DNA of 14,040 nucleotides, taken from Acidobacteriota bacterium (lineage in GTDB: Bacteria > Acidobacteriota > UBA890 > WLXD01). Made by a program: the position numbers and the translations under genes. Position 1 is the stretch's first letter, and every line of letters starts with the position of its first letter. This document shows positions 7,276 to 13,557 of the stretch, in pieces. The stretch spans positions 1 through 14,040 of the forward strand of contig JACZXM010000028.1 in the NCBI GenBank assembly GCA_022571615.1, in the 5' to 3' direction. Below the pieces are notes generated by a model. The model worked only from the letters and a program-made list of their open reading frames with translations, was not told where the DNA came from and did no database searches.

Positions 7276-7671
7276 ATGCCACGACATCACGCCATCCATA
7301 CCGAACAGGCACCGGCGGCACTGGGGCCGTACTCTCAGGCTATCGCTCTGGAGACCGGCGAGGCGACGCTACTTTTTCTGGCAGGGCAGATTCCGCTCGA
7401 TCCGAGGTCAGGCGAGCTGGTTACTGGTGCGGTGGAGTCGCAGGTGCGTCGCGTGATGCAGAATCTCCAAGCGGTTCTCGCCGCAGCCGGAAGCAGCCTG
7501 GATCGGGTCGTCAAGACGACGATCTTTCTCGCCGATATGAACGACTTCGAGGCGGTGAACTCAGTTTACGGCGAGTTCTTCGACGCCATTCCGCCGGCCC
7601 GATCCACGATCCAAGCCGGCCGGCTACCCAAGGACGTCAAGGTCGAGATCGACGTCATCGCGTACCGCTAG
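7276..7671 (+). CDS. ridA: RidA-family enamine/imine deaminase (YjgF/YER057c/UK114)
   Basis: RidA proteins hydrolyse reactive enamine/imine intermediates released by PLP enzymes such as threonine dehydratase; they work as cytosolic trimers. The 131-residue product matches the family in length. It shows GPYSQA (17-22), LAGQIPLDPRSGELV, VVKTTIFLADMNDFEAVNSVYGEFF, and PPARSTIQ with Arg109, the residue that binds the substrate carboxylate. Glu124 lies in VEIDVIA. ATG 7276 is chosen because AGGAG (7266-7270) precedes it and homology begins here; the upstream part of the frame is repeat sequence. The ATG at 7271 is out of frame. The TAG stop is the first codon-length piece of repeat copy 3. The pairing of ridA next to rel is, from memory, common in deltaproteobacterial-type genomes. 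A separate promoter was not found. Confidence 0.95.
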   Translation: MPRHHAIHTEQAPAALGPYSQAIALETGEATLLFLAGQIPLDPRSGELVTGAVESQVRRVMQNLQAVLAAAGSSLDRVVKTTIFLADMNDFEAVNSVYGEFFDAIPPARSTIQAGRLPKDVKVEIDVIAYR

Positions 7672-7681
7672 CAGGCCGTGG
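7669..7681. repeat. Palindromic repeat, single end (copy 3)
   Basis: TAGCAGGCCGTGG is identical to the left arm of copy 1 and again starts at a TAG stop codon, that of ridA. No matching right arm follows within the next 100 bases. It fills most of the 20-bp gap between the convergent ridA and rpmB stops. Confidence 0.65.
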
Positions 7682-7691
7682 GCTGTCAGGC

Positions 7692-7886
7692 TCAGGAAAC
7701 CGCCTTCTGAACGCGGCCCGCCTTCAGACAGGAAGTGCAGACGCGGATCCGACGCACGGTGCCGTCGATGATCGCGCGGACCTTCTGTACGTTGGGCTTG
7801 AACGTGCGCTTGGTGCGGTTCTTGGCGTGCGAGACGTTGTTGCCGGAGCGCGTACCCTTGCCGCACAGAGCGCATCGATTGGCCAT
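7692..7886 (-). CDS. rpmB: Large ribosomal subunit protein bL28
   Basis: The 64-residue basic protein is ribosomal protein L28 of the 50S subunit. It begins MANRCALCGKGTRSGNNVSHAKNRTKR and continues KVRAIIDGTVRRIRVCTSCLKAGRV. It is the zinc-binding (C+) form, with Cys5-x2-Cys8 and Cys50-x2-Cys53. The frame is open for 23 more codons upstream, but ATG with its 5' end at 7886 is the true start. L28 homology begins there, and AAGGA on the minus strand (complement of 7894-7898) lies at normal spacing. The upstream part of the frame is foldback-element sequence. rpmB is transcribed toward ridA; their stop codons are 20 bp apart. Its upstream region holds a foldback element within 15 bp of the start codon and a terminator-like hairpin beyond it. 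Confidence 0.96.
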   Translation of the reverse strand: MANRCALCGKGTRSGNNVSHAKNRTKRTFKPNVQKVRAIIDGTVRRIRVCTSCLKAGRVQKAVS

Positions 7887-7900
7887 CAGGAGTTCCTTAA

Positions 7901-8066
7901 TACTCCAATCCAGAACTACGGCGCCGTCCGAAGGATTGCGGCGAAATGGCAACATCTGCGGCGTTGCGTCTCCTCCACGATGCCATCCGACATCGCGTCG
8001 TCGATGCGCCTTGCATCTGTCGCCATTTCGTCGCCACGAACATCAGCGTAGTTCCGGATTGGAGTA
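7901..8066. mobile_element. Foldback (MITE-like) element 1 with 20-bp terminal inverted repeats
   Basis: The left end TACTCCAATCCAGAACTACG (7901-7920) and the right end CGTAGTTCCGGATTGGAGTA (8047-8066) are inverted repeats matching 19 of 20. Symmetry continues inward: GCGGCGAAATGGC near 7938-7950 pairs with GCCATTTCGTCGC near 8021-8033. The whole 166 bp could therefore fold into one long imperfect hairpin. The outermost TA at each end may be a TA target duplication, as in IS630/Tc1-mariner-type miniature elements. No transposase gene is present. The left end abuts the rpmB ribosome-binding site, so the element would sit in the rpmB leader or replace its promoter region. The mobile nature is inferred from structure. 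Confidence 0.65.
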
Positions 8067-8070
8067 CTCA

Positions 8071-8098
8071 GTAAGAAAAGCCGCGGAGAATCGCGGCT
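8071..8098 (-). terminator. Rho-independent-like terminator on the minus strand, upstream of rpmB
   Basis: On the minus strand a 7-bp stem, AGCCGCG/CGCGGCT (8098-8092 and 8085-8079), with a 6-base loop is followed by TTTTCTTAC. This is a good intrinsic terminator shape. It lies about 185 bp before the rpmB start and points toward rpmB. No minus-strand gene ends here, so it could be an attenuator of rpmB, a barrier to transcription from the pil side, or a relic. Confidence 0.55.
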
Positions 8099-8111
8099 GC
8101 AGAACCGTCAC

Positions 8112-8117
8112 ATTGTA
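8112..8117 (-). promoter_or_regulatory. Possible -10 element toward rpmB
   Basis: TACAAT on the minus strand (complement of 8112-8117) resembles a sigma70 -10. Upstream of it is a hairpin-forming pair, CGCGAA-CCG-TTCGCG (8125-8139), and no -35 hexamer is recognisable. It would start transcription just before the terminator-like hairpin at 8071-8098. Weak call. Confidence 0.25.
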
Positions 8118-8150
8118 GCAGGGGCGCGAACCGTTCGCGTGCCCACCCGG

Positions 8151-8163
8151 TATGGCCTGCTAG
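8151..8163. repeat. Palindromic repeat, single end in opposite orientation (copy 4)
   Basis: TATGGCCTGCTAG shares GGCCTGCTAG (8154-8163) and the preceding AT/AC position pattern with the right end of copy 1 (CCACGGCCTGCTAG). With copy 3 at 7669 it brackets rpmB and foldback element 1. It overlaps the start of foldback element 2 through CTAG. It is a short match, so chance is possible. Confidence 0.4.
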
Positions 8164-8343
8164 CCTGCATTTCTCAGCGGGGTGCTACTGCGGGTGCGGA
8201 AAGGGGCATGTCTACGGCGTTGCACTCGGTCGGGCTCCTCGACGTACTGCAAGAGTACGCCTGCGGGGCCCTCCGTCGCGTCTTGGATCCACGCCCCTTT
8301 CCGCCCCCTCGCTAGGCACCCCGTTGAGAAGCGCAGGGGCTAG
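8160..8343. mobile_element. Foldback (MITE-like) element 2
   Basis: The arms start with CTAGCC (8160-8165) and its complement ending GGCTAG (8338-8343). They continue TTCTCAGCGGGGTGC on the left and the complement of TTCTCAACGGGGTGC on the right. A perfect 12-bp pair, GCGGAAAGGGGC (8196-8207) and its complement GCCCCTTTCCGC (8293-8304), lies farther in. The centre holds CGTACT (8243-8248) and AGTACG (8254-8259). The pieces share one axis near 8251, so about 184 bp could fold into a single long hairpin. Its sequence is unlike element 1. No transposase is present. It lies directly upstream of the pil promoter and may insulate the two transcription units; mobility is inferred from structure. Confidence 0.65.
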
Positions 8344-8373
8344 GCTGACTTGCTCTGGGCTTTGCTGCGCATA

Positions 8374-8383
8374 TTAGCGCTAA
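8374..8383. promoter_or_regulatory. 10-bp palindrome upstream of the pil promoter
   Basis: TTAGCGCTAA is a perfect palindrome ending 15 bp before the -35 hexamer of the pilM promoter. The position suits an activator or repressor site, but no family consensus was recognised. Confidence 0.3.
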
Positions 8384-8398
8384 AAACTCTCGTGACGC

Positions 8399-8428
8399 TT
8401 GACATTGCCCCACACGCACCATTACTAA
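8399..8428 (+). promoter_or_regulatory. Sigma70-type promoter for the pilM operon
   Basis: A perfect -35 TTGACA (8399-8404) and a -10 TACTAA (8423-8428) are 18 bp apart. Transcription would begin near 8435, about 38 bases before the pilM ATG. The local sequence is AT-richer than its surroundings. No sigma54 signature was found here. Confidence 0.6.
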
Positions 8429-8472
8429 TAGGAACGGGCGAAAGTGAGCCGGGTCCGATTTGGGGTGGGTGA

Positions 8473-9606
8473 ATGTTCCTAACCCGGGCCCGTCAGATCG
8501 TGGGACTGGATATCGGGTCCCATTCGATCAAGATGGTTGTGCTGCGCCCAGCCAGGGGCGACTTGCCTTTCGAGCTGGTGCATTTCGGCCTGGCCGATCT
8601 TCCCGAGGATGCAATCGTCGATGGCTCGATCGTAGAGCCGGCCGCCGTCGCGCAGACGATTTCCGAGCTCTTGGAGCAACACAAGGTTCGGACTCGGTTC
8701 GTCGCCACTTCGATCTCAGGCAACGCTGTCATCGTGCGCCGGGTGAGCATGCCCCGCGGCGATCCGGAGCAATTGCGCCAGTCGCTGCCATACGAGGCCG
8801 AGGAGTACATCCCGTTCGACGTCAACGACGTCGACCTGGATTTCGCGATACTGGACGAGGCCGCCGAGGGGGACTCCATGGACGTGGTGCTCGTTGCCGC
8901 CAAGCGCGATCGGATCGACGAGTACGTCGACGTGATCGAGCAGGCCAAGCGCACGGCCACGATCATGGACGTCGACGCCTTCGCCATCCAGAACGCGTTC
9001 GAGTTCTGCTACCCGGAGCGCCAGTTCGAGGACGTGGCCATCCTCAACGTCGGGGCCTCGGTGATCAACTTGGCTGTGCTCGAAGGCGGTCGCCCGGTAT
9101 TCTGGCGTGATATCGCGGTGGGCGTGCGGCAATACGTGGTGGCGTTACAGCGGCAGTTCATGCTCGACCCCTTCGATGCCGAGGAGGTGTTGCGCCGGGT
9201 GAGCCGTGGCGATAACTCGGAGGCGGACGCCGGCCTCGCTGGCTGGAGCGCCGAAGGCGAGGAGGGGGCGGGGCTGCGCGATGCGGCGACGGACCCGCGT
9301 GTTCTGGAGGTCATCGGGCAGGTTTCCGAGAGCATCATCGGCGAAATCCGCAAGACCTTCGATTTCTATCAGGCCCAGGCAATGCGGGATCACTTCGACG
9401 CGGTGTTCCTCGCCGGCGGCGGGGCGCACGTGAAAGATCTCGCCACCCGGCTCGAGGAACAAATGGGGTGGCCGGTGGAGCGCTTCGACGCCATGCGTCG
9501 GATCGCGATTCCCAAGAGTGGGTTCGACCCCGAGTACGTCTGGGAGAACGCCCCGCAGTCGGCGGTGGCGCTGGGGCTGGCCTTGCGTGGGGTAATGGAA
9601 GCATGA
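8473..9606 (+). CDS. pilM: Type IV pilus assembly protein PilM (actin-like ATPase)
   Basis: PilM is a cytoplasmic actin/FtsA-fold protein that binds the N-terminal tail of PilN and links the inner-membrane alignment complex to the pilus motor. The 377-residue product has the phosphate-1 motif GLDIGSHSIKMVVL (11-24), MPRGDPEQLRQSLPYEAEEYIPFDVNDVDLDF (93-124), the second nucleotide-binding segment AILNVGASVINLAVLEGG (189-206), and VFLAGGGAHVKDL (311-323) near the C terminus. A flexible acidic stretch (about 246-275) precedes the last lobe. ATG 8473 follows a G-rich stretch (GGGGTGGGTGA); the ribosome-binding site is not ideal. The stop overlaps the pilN start as ATGA. A TTGACA promoter lies 45-75 bp upstream, making this the first gene of the pil operon. 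Confidence 0.95.
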   Translation: MFLTRARQIVGLDIGSHSIKMVVLRPARGDLPFELVHFGLADLPEDAIVDGSIVEPAAVAQTISELLEQHKVRTRFVATSISGNAVIVRRVSMPRGDPEQLRQSLPYEAEEYIPFDVNDVDLDFAILDEAAEGDSMDVVLVAAKRDRIDEYVDVIEQAKRTATIMDVDAFAIQNAFEFCYPERQFEDVAILNVGASVINLAVLEGGRPVFWRDIAVGVRQYVVALQRQFMLDPFDAEEVLRRVSRGDNSEADAGLAGWSAEGEEGAGLRDAATDPRVLEVIGQVSESIIGEIRKTFDFYQAQAMRDHFDAVFLAGGGAHVKDLATRLEEQMGWPVERFDAMRRIAIPKSGFDPEYVWENAPQSAVALGLALRGVMEA

Positions 9607-10223
9607 TCCGCATCAATCTGCTTGGCAAGGAGGCCGAAGCCCAGGCAAAGGGCCTGCGGGCCATCCAGCTACCAGAACTGTCGCTCGGCACCAACCAGGC
9701 AGGCATTGCGGCGATGTTTACGGTTGCCCTGTTGGTGATCGCGCTGTCATGGTGGATGCAATCGCGGCAGCTTGGGCGCGTGCGCGTCGAGCTTGCCGGA
9801 CTGAAGGCCGAGGAGGCTCGATTACAGGAGGTCTCCGCCGGAGTCCATCGCTTGCGGGAACGCACCGAGCGCATGCGTCAGAAGCTGCAGGTCATTGTCG
9901 AGCTCAAGGCCAACCAGTCCGGCCCGGTGATGCTGCTCGACCAGGTGAGTCGCTTGATGAGCGACGGGCTCTGGCTCACGCGCCTGGAGCTCAGCGATGG
10001 TGAGGTGACGATCCGCGGGGCGGCGCTGTCGGATGTCGCGATCGCGGATTTTGTCGACCATCTCGAGGGCTCGACCTATTTCGACAGTGTTTTCCTGCGA
10101 ACGCTCGGCGACTCTGGAGACGCGCTCAGCTTCCAGATCACGCTGCGCTTCGAACCCGTGCGCGAGACGCCGGCGACCGAGTCCGTGGCAGCGTTGGCAG
10201 CCGCCGGGGGAGGGGCGAGCTGA
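9603..10223 (+). CDS. pilN: Type IV pilus inner-membrane protein PilN
   Basis: PilN is a bitopic inner-membrane protein of the alignment complex. Its N-terminal IRINLLG tail docks in PilM, and its periplasmic domain pairs with PilO. The 206-residue product begins MIRINLLG, the diagnostic motif, and has one membrane helix at about residues 34-52. A coiled-coil-like region rich in Leu, Arg and Glu (about 55-100) and a small ferredoxin-like periplasmic domain (GLWLTRLELSDGEVTIRGAALSDVAIADFVDHLE) follow. The frame is open farther upstream, but ATG 9603 is correct because the docking motif begins there and it overlaps the pilM stop by 4 bp. An Ala/Gly-rich tail ends the protein. Confidence 0.94.
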   Translation: MIRINLLGKEAEAQAKGLRAIQLPELSLGTNQAGIAAMFTVALLVIALSWWMQSRQLGRVRVELAGLKAEEARLQEVSAGVHRLRERTERMRQKLQVIVELKANQSGPVMLLDQVSRLMSDGLWLTRLELSDGEVTIRGAALSDVAIADFVDHLEGSTYFDSVFLRTLGDSGDALSFQITLRFEPVRETPATESVAALAAAGGGAS

Positions 10224-10825
10224 TGGCGCGCTCGCTCAGCGACCTGCCGCCTCGTCAGCAGTGGATCGTTGCTGGCGTGCTGTGCTTTGCGCTGGTGGCG
10301 ATCTACTACGTCCAGTTCTGGCGCGCCGGCAACCGCGATGTGCATCGCATCGGCGGCGAGATCACAAAGCTGCGGGAGGACGTGAAGCAGATGGAGACGA
10401 TCGCCGACAGCTTGCCCGCTCTGGAAGCCGAGCAGGTCACGCTCGACCAGCGCTTGCAGGTGCTCTCGCACATTCTCCCCGAGGAATATGAAACAGCGGA
10501 CTTGCTCCGGGGCGTGGCGACCCTAGCGGCGCAGTCCAACCTGACCATCAACGGTCTCGAGTTCAAGGATCCGGTGCCCTACGAGTTCTACGCCGAGTCA
10601 CCCATTGAACTCGAGCTCGTCGGCAGCTACCACGACCTGGCTCGGTTCTTCGACCGCATCGGCAAGTTCGCCCGCATCATCAATATCAACGAGGTCGACA
10701 TCCAGGCGATCGAGGACGATCCCAGGCGCACGGTCGAAGCCTACGTTACGGCGATGACGTTCCTGTTCCTGGAGGAGTCCGAGCAAGAGGACGCAGCATC
10801 AGACGGAGAATTGTCGAAGCAATGA
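10223..10825 (+). CDS. pilO: Type IV pilus inner-membrane protein PilO
   Basis: PilO forms a periplasmic heterodimer with PilN and helps align the inner-membrane platform with the secretin. The 200-residue product has one membrane segment (about 13-33, QWIVAGVLCFALVAIYYVQFW) and a coiled coil (about 42-85). It then has the family motif LPEEYETADLLRGVATLAAQSNLTI (85-109) and a C-terminal domain with ELVGSYHDLARFFDRIGKFARIININEV (131-158). Its ATG shares one base with the pilN TGA (TGATG), and its stop overlaps pilP as ATGA, so translation is tightly coupled. Length and motif order match the family. Confidence 0.94.
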   Translation: MARSLSDLPPRQQWIVAGVLCFALVAIYYVQFWRAGNRDVHRIGGEITKLREDVKQMETIADSLPALEAEQVTLDQRLQVLSHILPEEYETADLLRGVATLAAQSNLTINGLEFKDPVPYEFYAESPIELELVGSYHDLARFFDRIGKFARIININEVDIQAIEDDPRRTVEAYVTAMTFLFLEESEQEDAASDGELSKQ

Positions 10826-11472
10826 TCAGCAATCGGGAGATCAGGGACCGCCCACGGCGCGCGCGGTTGTCCATCCTCGCTGCTTTGTGTCTTTCCGGGC
10901 TTGCGGCGGGAGGAACTGACGGCCTGGCCATGGGACAGGCGCTGGACGGCAAGACGGCACCGCCACCACCCACTGCAACGCAGGAAGGCGAGGCCGACCC
11001 TCAAGAGCAGCCGACAGACGTATCGCGGTCGCTGACGAACCTCGCGGGAGGCATTACGGACGAACAAGAGGCGGCGCTGCGGCTGGTCGACGAAATCCTC
11101 CAGGAGCAGCGCGTGCTCTTGAGCGGACAAAACTTCGTGTACCAATCCGGCGGTCGCCGTGATCCATTTCGGAGCCTGTTGCTGCTCCGGCAGCGTGAGC
11201 TCGCGGTACCCGCGGAGCGACCCGCGGGGCTGGCGGGCTACTTGGTCAATGAGGTGACCGTCAAGGCCGTGGCCCAGTACCAGGGCCGCTGGCACGCGAT
11301 GCTCTTCGGTTTGGACCGACGCAGTTATTTTACCGCGGTGGGCACGCAGCTCTATGACGGGCGGATTATCGAGATCAACGAGAGCGAAGTCATCTTCGAG
11401 CAGGAGGTTGAGGACATGCTCGGGGCGCGCAGCACACGCAGACTGGTCAAACGACTGAAAGCCGGAACCTGA
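10822..11472 (+). CDS. pilP: Type IV pilus assembly protein PilP
   Basis: PilP links the PilN/PilO dimer to the N0 domain of the PilQ secretin in the periplasm. The 216-residue product has an N-terminal hydrophobic segment (about 16-30), a low-complexity Pro/Glu/Gln linker (about 41-70), and the C-terminal beta-sandwich domain. That domain shows YQSGGRRDPFRSL (107-119), GYLVNEVTVKAVAQYQGRWHAMLFGLDRRSYFTAVGTQLYDGRIIEI (139-185). PilP is usually a lipoprotein. Here Cys23 is preceded by Ala-Ala-Leu, which is not a normal lipobox, so it may be anchored by an uncleaved helix or be soluble in the periplasm. The ATG overlaps the pilO stop by 4 bp; pilQ follows after 14 bp. Confidence 0.92.
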   Translation: MISNREIRDRPRRARLSILAALCLSGLAAGGTDGLAMGQALDGKTAPPPPTATQEGEADPQEQPTDVSRSLTNLAGGITDEQEAALRLVDEILQEQRVLLSGQNFVYQSGGRRDPFRSLLLLRQRELAVPAERPAGLAGYLVNEVTVKAVAQYQGRWHAMLFGLDRRSYFTAVGTQLYDGRIIEINESEVIFEQEVEDMLGARSTRRLVKRLKAGT

Positions 11473-11486
11473 GAGTAGGGCGCAAC

Positions 11487-12935
11487 ATGGCAAAGTCGAC
11501 AGACAAATACGGTTCGCCGATCGGCCAGCGCGTGGGCTGTGGCCGAGTCGCGGTACCGCTGGCCGTTCTCTGCCTGTTACCGGCGGCGGTCACCATGGGG
11601 CAGGAGCCGGAAGCGATCGAGCAGCGCATACGGGCCGGTCAGCTGCCCAGCGAAGCCGAGGTGTTGCTCTCGCCCGAGAGCGACGGGTGGCCCCTAACGA
11701 TTGAATTCGTCGAGACCGACATCCGCGACGTGGCGACATTTTTTTCCAAGCTCACCGGACTGAACGTCGTCGTCGACCCGGAAGTCACCGGCCCGGTCAA
11801 CGTGAACTTCTTCGACGTGCCCTGGGACGCGGCGTTTATCGCCATCCTGAAGTCGCATCAGCTTGGCTATGACGTCGAGTACAACATCGTTCGCGTATCT
11901 TCGCTCGACCGGCTTGCGAACGAGGCCGAGGATCGCGCCCGCTTGCTACAGCAACAGGAGCTGGCGAGCCCCCTGGAGACCACCACCATCGGCCTGTCGT
12001 ATGCCCAGGCCGACGAGCTCGCCAGGATCATCGAGACGCAGCTTTCCCAGCGTGGCGAGGTGATGGTCGATGTCCGCACCAATTCGCTGATTGTCAAGGA
12101 CACGCCCCAGGTTCTAGGCGGTGTTGCCGAGCTCGTCGCCCAGCTCGACATCGCCGCACCGCAGGTACTGATCGAGTCCCGCATCGTCGAAACCACCAAG
12201 GAGTTCACCCGCGAGCTGGGCATCCAATGGGGATTCCGGGCCATCGCCGACCCGTTGCATGGCAACACGACCGGCCTCGTGTTCCCGAGCAGCTTCGCGG
12301 TTGAGGGTGTCAACAGCACCGCTCCGGGTTCCATCCAGGCGAGCGGGATCGGCGGTATTCCCTTTGCGGTCAACCTGCCGGCGCCCAACTCCACCTCCGG
12401 CCTGGCTCTGACGATGGGGAACATCCTCGACACCTTTCGCCTCGATGTCGCGCTTTCGGCCATGGAGGAAGAGGGCCGCGGAAAGGTCATCTCGTCCCCC
12501 AAGGTAACCGCGCAGAACAACATCCAAGCCTCGATCGAGAGCGGGCGCCGGATCCCGGTCCAGACGCTGATCGACAACACCGCCTCGATCACCTTCATCA
12601 ACGCCAATCTGCGGCTTCAGGTCACGCCCCAGATCACCAAAGAGCGCACCATCATGCTCGACATCATTGTCGACAAGAGCGAGCCTGACTTCGGCAACAC
12701 GGTCAACGGCATCCCGACGATCTTCACGCGTCGAGCCGAGACCAAGCTCCTGGTGCGGGATGGTGGCACCACGGTCATCGGCGGGATCTTTCAGATGAGC
12801 ACCGTCGATGCCGAGCGCCGGGTGCCGTTCTTTCACCGCATCCCGCTGATCGGAAACCTGTTCAAGAGCAAGCAGACCAAGCAGACGAACAACGAGCTGC
12901 TGATCTTCATCACTCCGAGGATCCTGGAGCAGTGA
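11487..12935 (+). CDS. pilQ: Type IV pilus outer-membrane secretin PilQ, short form
   Basis: PilQ forms the outer-membrane ring through which the pilus passes. The 482-residue product has a signal peptide (about 1-39) and an N0/STN-like domain (about 68-122, LTIEFVETDIRDVATFFSKLTGLNVVVDPEVTG). A secretin N1 domain (about 165-222) comes next. The secretin core (about 226-480) has VLIESRIVETTKEFTRELGIQWG, VISSPKVTAQNN, TKLLVRDGGTTVIGGIF and VPFFHRIPLIGNLFKSKQTKQTNNELLIFITPRIL. It lacks the N-terminal AMIN domains found in larger PilQ proteins, where they bind peptidoglycan. ATG 11487 follows AGGG (11477-11480). It could in principle be a related secretin, but its position after pilP fixes the role. 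Confidence 0.94.
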   Translation: MAKSTDKYGSPIGQRVGCGRVAVPLAVLCLLPAAVTMGQEPEAIEQRIRAGQLPSEAEVLLSPESDGWPLTIEFVETDIRDVATFFSKLTGLNVVVDPEVTGPVNVNFFDVPWDAAFIAILKSHQLGYDVEYNIVRVSSLDRLANEAEDRARLLQQQELASPLETTTIGLSYAQADELARIIETQLSQRGEVMVDVRTNSLIVKDTPQVLGGVAELVAQLDIAAPQVLIESRIVETTKEFTRELGIQWGFRAIADPLHGNTTGLVFPSSFAVEGVNSTAPGSIQASGIGGIPFAVNLPAPNSTSGLALTMGNILDTFRLDVALSAMEEEGRGKVISSPKVTAQNNIQASIESGRRIPVQTLIDNTASITFINANLRLQVTPQITKERTIMLDIIVDKSEPDFGNTVNGIPTIFTRRAETKLLVRDGGTTVIGGIFQMSTVDAERRVPFFHRIPLIGNLFKSKQTKQTNNELLIFITPRILEQ

Positions 12936-12937
12936 CC

Positions 12938-13549
12938 ATGCGCCAACATTGGCATCACCAAGCGAGTTGGAAAACCATCAGCCTGTTGCTGGTTGCCGTT
13001 TCCCTCTTCGGTTGCACCGCCCCGGGGGGCATCGACAACACGCCGGCGCCGGTGATCCTCGTTGTCGGCAACATCTCGCAGCAGAGCGATCCCTTCGGCG
13101 ACGTCATCACTAGCGGTGGGACGATCCCCGAGGACACCATCCAGGTCGAGTTCACCGCCCGCCTCAAGAACGGCCTCGACAACACTGCTCCGGTGCTCCA
13201 GGAGATCATCATCCAGCGCTACGAGGTGACGTTCGAACGTACCGACGGCGGAGTGGCGGTGCCGGCCGGGTTTCAGCGAGCTATCAATTTCCGCGTGCGG
13301 GTGACGGCAAACGACTCCCAAAGCGACATCATCACCACCGTGGACCTGGTCCTGGTGCCCTCCACCAGCAAGGCCCAACCGCCGATCTCCCACCTCGTCT
13401 CGCCCGGGTTCGAGCCCGATACCGGGTTCATCAACATCCAAGTCACTGCCACCATTCGCTTTTTCGGCCAAACGCTCGCCGGCGAAGCGATATCCGCAAC
13501 GGCGAAGATCGGCGTGAATTTCGCGAACTTCGGCGACACCAACAGCTGA
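12938..13549 (+). CDS. Predicted lipoprotein of unknown function, linked to pilQ
   Basis: The family is not recognised. From ATG 12938 the 203-residue product has a positively charged and His-rich N terminus, a hydrophobic core (ISLLLVAVSLF) and the lipobox LFGC with Cys26, so it is probably a lipoprotein. The mature part is rich in Thr, Ile, Val and Asn with alternating hydrophobic residues (for example TIQVEFTARLKNG, INFRVRVTANDSQSDIITTVDLVLV). This suggests an all-beta, immunoglobulin-like fold. GTG 12932 overlaps the pilQ stop and is an alternative start, but GGAG at 12926-12929 is spaced better for ATG 12938. Its place directly after pilQ suggests a role in secretin assembly or the pilus envelope; this is inference. 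Confidence 0.8.
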   Translation: MRQHWHHQASWKTISLLLVAVSLFGCTAPGGIDNTPAPVILVVGNISQQSDPFGDVITSGGTIPEDTIQVEFTARLKNGLDNTAPVLQEIIIQRYEVTFERTDGGVAVPAGFQRAINFRVRVTANDSQSDIITTVDLVLVPSTSKAQPPISHLVSPGFEPDTGFINIQVTATIRFFGQTLAGEAISATAKIGVNFANFGDTNS

Positions 13550-13557
13550 GGAAGACC

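Noticed and set aside
7887..7955. 23-codon N-terminal extension of rpmB
   Set aside because: The extra codons come from foldback element 1; L28 homology and the ribosome-binding site place the start at 7886.
9468..9602. Longer pilN start inside pilM
   Set aside because: The diagnostic MIRINLLG tail begins at 9603, and the ATGA overlap with the pilM stop fixes the start.
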